Shown: positions 15,901 to 18,841 of the stretch, piece after piece
Layout: each line of letters begins with the position of its first letter
How positions within the stretch are numbered: position 1 is the stretch's first letter
Origin: an uncultured Flavobacteriales bacterium
GTDB lineage: Bacteria > Bacteroidota > Bacteroidia > Palsa-965
Reading direction: 5' to 3'
Length of the DNA: 18,841 nucleotides
NCBI GenBank assembly: GCA_946478675.1
Contig: CAMLEF010000045.1
Coordinates: 1 to 18,841, forward strand
Translations under genes and position numbers: made by a program
Notes under the pieces: model-generated
What the model saw: the letters and a program-made list of their open reading frames with translations, nothing else
What the model was told of the DNA's origin: nothing
The model's database searches: none

Positions 15901-15936
15901 GGCACGACCATCTGCATTCGTATTCCTGTTGGATAA
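12910..15936 (+). CDS. Two-component sensor kinase with Reg_prop propeller and Y_Y_Y domain
   Basis: This is a 1008-aa inner-membrane histidine kinase. A signal peptide (MRLRLLLLLLLFTLRISAQG) exports a large periplasmic sensor. From about 22 to 680 there are Reg_prop propeller blades, for example GLPQNTVTTAFEDSEGFLWF and the repeated LWIGT pattern (LWIGTDNGPRVF, LWIGTTLGLLHY). A Y_Y_Y domain follows at about 690-755 (LYYRYRLAGFDDNW, TNLPAGDYTLEI), then one membrane helix at about 766-790. The kinase core is HisKA_3 type: SRDLHDNVGAQL with the phosphorylated H817, N931 in EAVANAFRHA, the G box DDGTGFD at 958-964, and GKGTTICIRIPV at the end. No receiver or AraC-type domain is fused, so it is not a hybrid. 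It is followed 48 nt later by its likely response regulator and is divergent from the barrel/OmpA operon. Confidence 0.95.
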   Translation: MRLRLLLLLLLFTLRISAQGLGFRQFTPSDGLPQNTVTTAFEDSEGFLWFGTQDGLCRYDGYGFRVFRNESGNTHSLCDNYVLSIFEDDAHHLWIGCRNGISIFDRHTEQFTTVKTETTKRFYPRNELYFHQSPGKAVRCWGSGLMLEAVNDSLLRQVGKAPLEFSLPGNKEGAIGDSSLTVEGKTFPFPAKGRRIAWSICPDGKICVCLASAVFCFDPATKTFSNPGFPEGAALPHAIVCDKKNRTWLGTAKGLYLSGDHGWAKVQTTGAPAEESISALYCDSRGITWIGTDYSGLFRYDPFSEVFGQLDGSSMQAKQVWAFAGLSSRELWIGTDNGPRVFVLWPRSCYRDKDDAAWSRTPDFTENAAPVALEGLEALEGKTVTAITTSGDSLVWLGTKGFGIYAYHRRQQKIVAHFGRDETERKIPGGTIFYFAATNKKLYAGTPHGIAIIDLAQWQTDSLHPQTVSGKTNNDYVLSLYPEGDELWIGTTLGLLHYNVKTHAHENFTHDPTKPASFPNDFVACIQSNPANKNELYIGTLGSGIVVFDRSKQNWRMIDGKNGLTNLSVYGILFAEDKCWASTNDGIAVIDPGTFDTQMLTDRDGIAMDEFSQNAWYKAMNGDLFFGTANGFVCFDPEKITLAQQSPRLAITTLGINYQPLAPDANNISGSRTLPSKIELWPGEKVLSLEYAAFSSGNRPLYYRYRLAGFDDNWVVPANNQRTISYTNLPAGDYTLEIAASFSRDYAGASVLKIPVIVHPPFFMTWWFRIVASLLIIGCIILIVRYFSQRRLREKLRELETQRRIQEERERISRDLHDNVGAQLTYIITTLDNVALKMRKPGNAEVAQEKIETLGGQARHTMQQLRESIWAMNSTSISTEELGRKTQELMLQLAENHEQVQWQVKTETGDRLLSPSVAIQLFRIVQEAVANAFRHALARRIAVHITGENDFLQVTITDDGTGFDPSAEKPGHFGMKNMPQRAAQIGGTFGFQSEKGKGTTICIRIPVG

Positions 15937-15972
15937 GGCAAGTGCCGTATGGCAGCGCCGCAACCGTTCTTC

Positions 15973-15980
15973 TAACTTCA
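15973..15980 (+). promoter_or_regulatory. Degenerate -7-like box before response regulator gene
   Basis: TAACTTCA followed by CGCC and the ATG has the position and spacing of the boxes at trmD and the Nudix gene but two mismatches at the 3' end. It may give a minor internal promoter; otherwise the regulator is co-transcribed with the kinase. Confidence 0.25.
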
Positions 15981-15984
15981 CGCC

Positions 15985-16677
15985 ATGAAAATCAAAGTCG
16001 CACTCGCCGAAGATGTACCCCAACTCTGCGAATCGATCCTGGGCAACCTCGAAGAATTCGAAAACATCGAAGTGCTCTTCGCTGCCGCAAACGGACAGGA
16101 AATGATCGATCGTCTTGCAAAGGAAAAGCCCGACGTCATTCTCATGGACATCAACATGCCGGTGCTCGACGGCATCACTGCCACGCGCCGCATCCGGTTG
16201 CTGTACCCCGGGATCAAGATCGTCATGCTGACCGTGTTCGACGACGGCGACAATATTTTCAATGCGATTCTCGCCGGCGCAAACGGTTACCTGCTGAAGG
16301 ATTCGAAACCTTCACGTTTGCTCAGCGCCATTGAAGAAGCGATGGAAGGCGGCGCGCCGATGTCACCGCAAATTGCCGCGAAGACGTTGCAGCTGGTCCG
16401 CGGCAATCGTACGGAAGCATTGCCCGAACAAAACGATTTCGAGCTGACGAAACGCGAGCTGGAAATTCTCGATCGTCTTGCAGCAGGCGAAACGTACCAG
16501 CAGATCGCCGACAAATTATTCATCAGCCCGAAAACCGTGCGCAAGCATATCGAAAACATTTACCAGAAGCTGCACGTGCACAACAAAGTCGAAGCGATCC
16601 AGAAAGCACAGAAGCACGGATTGCTGTCGCTGTTCCCCGCTCTGCTCACTGGAATCGCAGCATTGCTCCATTCGTAA
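15985..16677 (+). CDS. NarL/LuxR-type response regulator
   Basis: This 230-aa DNA-binding regulator should be phosphorylated by the kinase encoded just upstream. The receiver domain spans about 3-122, with acidic residues E9 and D10, phosphoacceptor D55 in VILMDINMPVLDG, T83 in MLTVFDD and K105 in YLLKD. A LuxR-type helix-turn-helix lies at about 151-213: ELTKRELEILDRLAAGETYQ, then IADKLFISPKTVRKHIENIY. HisKA_3 kinases are known to pair with this regulator type. The protein ends with an unusual hydrophobic tail (LLSLFPALLTGIAALLHS, 213-230) beyond the normal end of the HTH domain. The ATG at 15985 gives the normal MKIKVALAEDVP start. Targets are unknown; the divergent envelope operon is the nearest candidate. 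Confidence 0.95.
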   Translation: MKIKVALAEDVPQLCESILGNLEEFENIEVLFAAANGQEMIDRLAKEKPDVILMDINMPVLDGITATRRIRLLYPGIKIVMLTVFDDGDNIFNAILAGANGYLLKDSKPSRLLSAIEEAMEGGAPMSPQIAAKTLQLVRGNRTEALPEQNDFELTKRELEILDRLAAGETYQQIADKLFISPKTVRKHIENIYQKLHVHNKVEAIQKAQKHGLLSLFPALLTGIAALLHS

Positions 16678-16688
16678 AACGGGTTTCG

Positions 16689-16735
16689 CCGTGCCTCCGT
16701 GTCTCCCTGCCCGATGGTCAGGCGGGCGTGGTTTT
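16689..16735. repeat. Partial intergenic repeat interrupted by a second palindromic element
   Basis: CCGTGCCTCCGTGTCTCC (16689-16706) and GTGGTTTT (16728-16735) match the two parts of the right arm of the hairpin at 17383-17398 (CCGTGTCTCC then GTGGTT). Between them lie 21 bases, 16707-16727, absent from that arm and themselves containing GCCCG...CGGGC. The left arm of the hairpin is missing here. It follows the response regulator stop and might act in transcript ending, but no T-run follows. Confidence 0.6.
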
Positions 16736-16750
16736 AACAATGCGGAGCAC

Positions 16751-16758
16751 TAACTTTG
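16751..16758 (+). promoter_or_regulatory. -7 box directly before Nudix gene (leaderless candidate)
   Basis: TAACTTTG matches TAnnTTTG exactly and is followed by TTTT and the ATG, a gap of 4 nt. No TTG is seen at the normal upstream distance. Confidence 0.6.
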
Positions 16759-16762
16759 TTTT

Positions 16763-17335
16763 ATGACAAAGCTTCCTCCTGCTCCCGAACATAATCCCTG
16801 GAAAACACATCACTCGCAAGAAGTCTACGAATCGCCGTGGATCAGCGTGACGAAACACGACGTCACGAACCCGGGCGGACATCCCGGAACGTATTCGGTC
16901 GTTCATTTCAAAAATCTTGCGCTGGGCATTCTTCCGCTGGATGAGCACCACAACACCTGGCTCATCGGACAGTACCGTTACCCGATCAATCAATACACCT
17001 GGGAAATTCCGGAAGGCGGCGGGCGCATCGGCATCGACCCGCTGGTTTCTGCGCAACGCGAGCTGCACGAAGAAGCGGGTATCACCGCAGGCAAATGGAC
17101 GAAGATCCAGGAACTGTATCTCAGCAATTCCGCAACGGACGAACATTGCCTGATCTACCTCGCGCAGGATCTCACGCTCGGGGAATCTGCGCCGGAACCC
17201 GATGAGCAGCTGCAGGTCGTGAAGCTGCCGTTCGATGAAGTGTACGAAATGGTTTGCAACGGCACGCTCACGGATTCACTGACGGTGACCGCGGTGCTGA
17301 AAGTAAAATTGCTGATGCTCGAAGGGAAAATCTGA
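16763..17335 (+). CDS. Nudix hydrolase, ADP-ribose pyrophosphatase-like
   Basis: The 190-aa cytoplasmic enzyme should split a nucleoside diphosphate linked to another group, most likely ADP-ribose or a nucleotide sugar. The region before the Nudix box (GTYSVVHFKNLALGILPLDE, then WLIGQYRYPINQYTWEIPEG) is typical of the ADP-ribose pyrophosphatase branch. The box runs from G85 to I107 and has the metal-binding REL.EE.GI core (RELHEEAGI, 99-107), but the first glutamate of GX5EX7REUXEEXGU is isoleucine at residue 91. The catalytic REXXEE glutamates are present, so activity is still expected. The ATG at 16763 lies 4 nt after a -7 box, so the gene seems to be transcribed separately from the two-component pair. 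It ends at a large hairpin shared with the convergent peptidase gene. Confidence 0.9.
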   Translation: MTKLPPAPEHNPWKTHHSQEVYESPWISVTKHDVTNPGGHPGTYSVVHFKNLALGILPLDEHHNTWLIGQYRYPINQYTWEIPEGGGRIGIDPLVSAQRELHEEAGITAGKWTKIQELYLSNSATDEHCLIYLAQDLTLGESAPEPDEQLQVVKLPFDEVYEMVCNGTLTDSLTVTAVLKVKLLMLEGKI

Positions 17336-17337
17336 TG

Positions 17338-17405
17338 AACCACGGAGACACGGAGGCACAGAGAAAATAAAACTCCGTGTCCCCGTGTCTCCGTGGTTAA
17401 TTTTT
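17338..17405 (+). terminator. Long hairpin terminator between Nudix and S46 genes
   Basis: AACCACGGAGACACGG (17338-17353) pairs perfectly with CCGTGTCTCCGTGGTT (17383-17398). The stem continues imperfectly through 17354-17363 and 17373-17382 to an A-rich loop. TTTTT at 17401-17405 follows on the plus strand. It starts 2 bp after the Nudix stop and ends within the peptidase stop codon. On the minus strand no T-run follows at once. The arms contain short internal repeats of GGAGACACGGAGGCAC type and look like a dispersed intergenic repeat used as a terminator. Confidence 0.75.
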
Positions 17406-18841
17406 ACTGCAGGATCACCATTTCATTCAGCAGGTAACCCGCTCCTGCATATTTATCGATGATGAACAGCGTGTAACGCACATCCAGCACGATGTTGCGG
17501 CAAAGCGTCGGATCGTAGTTCACGTCGCTCATCGTTCCTTCCCAGCAACGATCAAAGTTGGTACCGATGAGGTTACCGTTCTTATCGAGCACAGGGCTGC
17601 CGGAATTTCCGCCGGTCGTGTGGTTCGTCGCGATGAAGGAAGTATGCAGCTTGCCGTCTTTCTTGTCGGCGTAATTACCGTAATCTTTTTTCTCCCACAG
17701 CATATGCAGCCGCGGCGGCACGATGTAGTCGAGGCTTGTCGAATCTTCTTTCTGCATCACACCGTCGAGCGTGGAATACCAGTTGTATGTTACGCCATCG
17801 CGCGGTTCGTAATCGTCCACTTTTCCGAACGCGACACGCAGCGTGGAATTCGCATCCGGATAAAATTTCTTCTCCGTAAAGACTTCCATTTGCGCTTTCA
17901 TATACAAACGGTTCAGGCGCGTGATCTCGTTGTTGCGCTTCTGCCAGTTCGGCAAAATAACGGCGTTGTAATGATCGTACAATCCCGTCGCAAGAAGATA
18001 CATCGGGTCAGCCGCGAGCTTTTTCCAGTCGGCAGGCTTATACTTCGCCAGCAGCGCCATCATCTTCGCCGGGTTGACGAAAATGCTTTTTGCATAAACG
18101 CCGTCGAAATATTTACCGAAATCACCTTTGTACTTTTTCTTCACGGTTTCGAACACCGGCGGCTGCAATGAAGGATCCATGCCTTTCGCCACTGCGCTGA
18201 ACATCGCCACAGCAATGCGTTTGTCCGTGTTCGCATTAAAATCTTTATAGAAACCGGCGGCATTATCCTGCAGCGCTTTCACTTGTTTATTCAGCTCGTC
18301 TTCGTTGATCACTTTTGCCTGGCTCAGCTCGATCAGCTTGCGGAAACCGTTGGCAAAACGAACACTTTCCACCGAGATGCAGCCTTCCAGCATATAATCC
18401 ATCGAACGCTGCCAGGGCAACATGTCTTTATGCGTCGAATCGAGCTGGTGCAGCAGCGTTCCGTACTGCGCCTTTTTCGCAGGATCGGCATCGACGCGCC
18501 GCTGAAATTCTTTTTCGTGTTCCTGCTTCTTCGCGATCGCGTTCGTCTCTTTCAAACCTTTCATCTCGCCCTGCCATTTTTTCCAGGCGTTCGCAGTGCC
18601 GTTACGTTTCGCCGCATACTGGATGCGCACGGTGTCGTTCTTCAGCATCTCCTGCTCCATGATCCCGATGCGCTGCGTGCGAAGATCGACTTTCACCGGG
18701 TCGGAAACATTCGCCACCAGGTCGACGCCATACGAGCTGAGATATTCGGTAGTGCGGCCGGGAAAACCGTACACCATCGTGAAATCATTTTCTCCGATGC
18801 CCGCCGCGTTGATCTTGAAAAAATGTTTCGGCGTGTACGGC
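17404..18841 (-). CDS. S46 family dipeptidyl-peptidase, DPP11-like (C-terminal part)
   Basis: The gene runs off the window; 478 C-terminal residues are visible of about 700 usual for the family. These exported serine peptidases cut dipeptides from the N-termini of peptides in the periplasm. Visible family segments are KHFFKINAAGIGENDFTMVYGFPGRTTEYL at the window edge (given here as start and end only: KHFFKI to TTEYL), a long helical region, and near the end TTGGNSGSPVLD with the catalytic serine encoded at 17602-17604. The arginine in NFDRCWEG, encoded at 17548-17550, is 18 residues after that serine, the spacing of Ser655 and Arg673 in Porphyromonas gingivalis DPP11; DPP7 has glycine there. 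This predicts preference for Asp or Glu at P1. The catalytic His and Asp lie outside the window. It converges on the Nudix gene. Confidence 0.93.
   Translation of the reverse strand, partial: PYTPKHFFKINAAGIGENDFTMVYGFPGRTTEYLSSYGVDLVANVSDPVKVDLRTQRIGIMEQEMLKNDTVRIQYAAKRNGTANAWKKWQGEMKGLKETNAIAKKQEHEKEFQRRVDADPAKKAQYGTLLHQLDSTHKDMLPWQRSMDYMLEGCISVESVRFANGFRKLIELSQAKVINEDELNKQVKALQDNAAGFYKDFNANTDKRIAVAMFSAVAKGMDPSLQPPVFETVKKKYKGDFGKYFDGVYAKSIFVNPAKMMALLAKYKPADWKKLAADPMYLLATGLYDHYNAVILPNWQKRNNEITRLNRLYMKAQMEVFTEKKFYPDANSTLRVAFGKVDDYEPRDGVTYNWYSTLDGVMQKEDSTSLDYIVPPRLHMLWEKKDYGNYADKKDGKLHTSFIATNHTTGGNSGSPVLDKNGNLIGTNFDRCWEGTMSDVNYDPTLCRNIVLDVRYTLFIIDKYAGAGYLLNEMVILQ

Overview
The window looks like chromosome of a Bacteroidota bacterium, probably from the Chitinophagales/Sphingobacteriales side. 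Evidence: promoter elements of the Bacteroidota form TAnnTTTG; no Shine-Dalgarno sequences before the starts I checked; a secreted protein with a type IX secretion (T9SS) C-terminal sorting domain; an S46 dipeptidyl-peptidase; a Reg_prop/Y_Y_Y sensor kinase; BshC of bacillithiol synthesis; and an OmpA protein with PD40-like and carboxypeptidase-regulatory-like domains. Base composition is about 55% G+C by eye, except for one clearly AT-rich block at about 4.7-6.15 kb.

Layout. 0-4.6 kb: biotin synthase bioB (-), a small exported protein of unknown function (-), tRNA methyltransferase trmD (+), an RDD-family membrane protein (-) and a zinc-dependent alcohol/formaldehyde dehydrogenase (-) followed by a strong hairpin terminator. 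4.7-6.15 kb: an AT-rich two-gene operon (-) encoding a 182-aa soluble protein with a PLD-like H..D..R.E motif and a 251-aa four-helix membrane protein with a charged C-terminal tail. This is the best candidate in the window for an undescribed, possibly defence-related module. 6.2-7.05 kb: ribosomal protein L19 (rplS, +) with a textbook promoter and terminator, then a gene-free stretch with direct and inverted repeats. 7.05-10.3 kb: a large T9SS-sorted secreted protein (+) convergent with bshC (-), sharing a TTAA that holds both stop codons. 10.36-12.83 kb: a two-gene envelope operon (-), an outer-membrane beta-barrel-like protein then an OmpA/PD40 protein. 12.9-16.7 kb: a two-component pair (+), a 1008-aa propeller sensor kinase and a NarL/LuxR-type response regulator, divergent from the envelope operon with interleaved promoters. 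16.76-17.34 kb: a Nudix hydrolase (+) with related intergenic repeats on both sides. 17.4 kb to the end: the C-terminal part of an S46 dipeptidyl-peptidase (-) with the arginine typical of the acidic-residue-specific DPP11 type.

The genes do not form one pathway. Most are single housekeeping or envelope genes with their own promoters. The clear functional units are the kinase/regulator pair, possibly acting on the divergent envelope operon, the envelope operon itself, and the AT-rich pair. At trmD, bshC and the Nudix gene a TAnnTTTG box ends only 4-5 nt before the start codon, with weaker matches at the kinase and regulator genes, which suggests leaderless or nearly leaderless mRNAs. No tRNA, rRNA, CRISPR array, transposase or integrase gene was seen.
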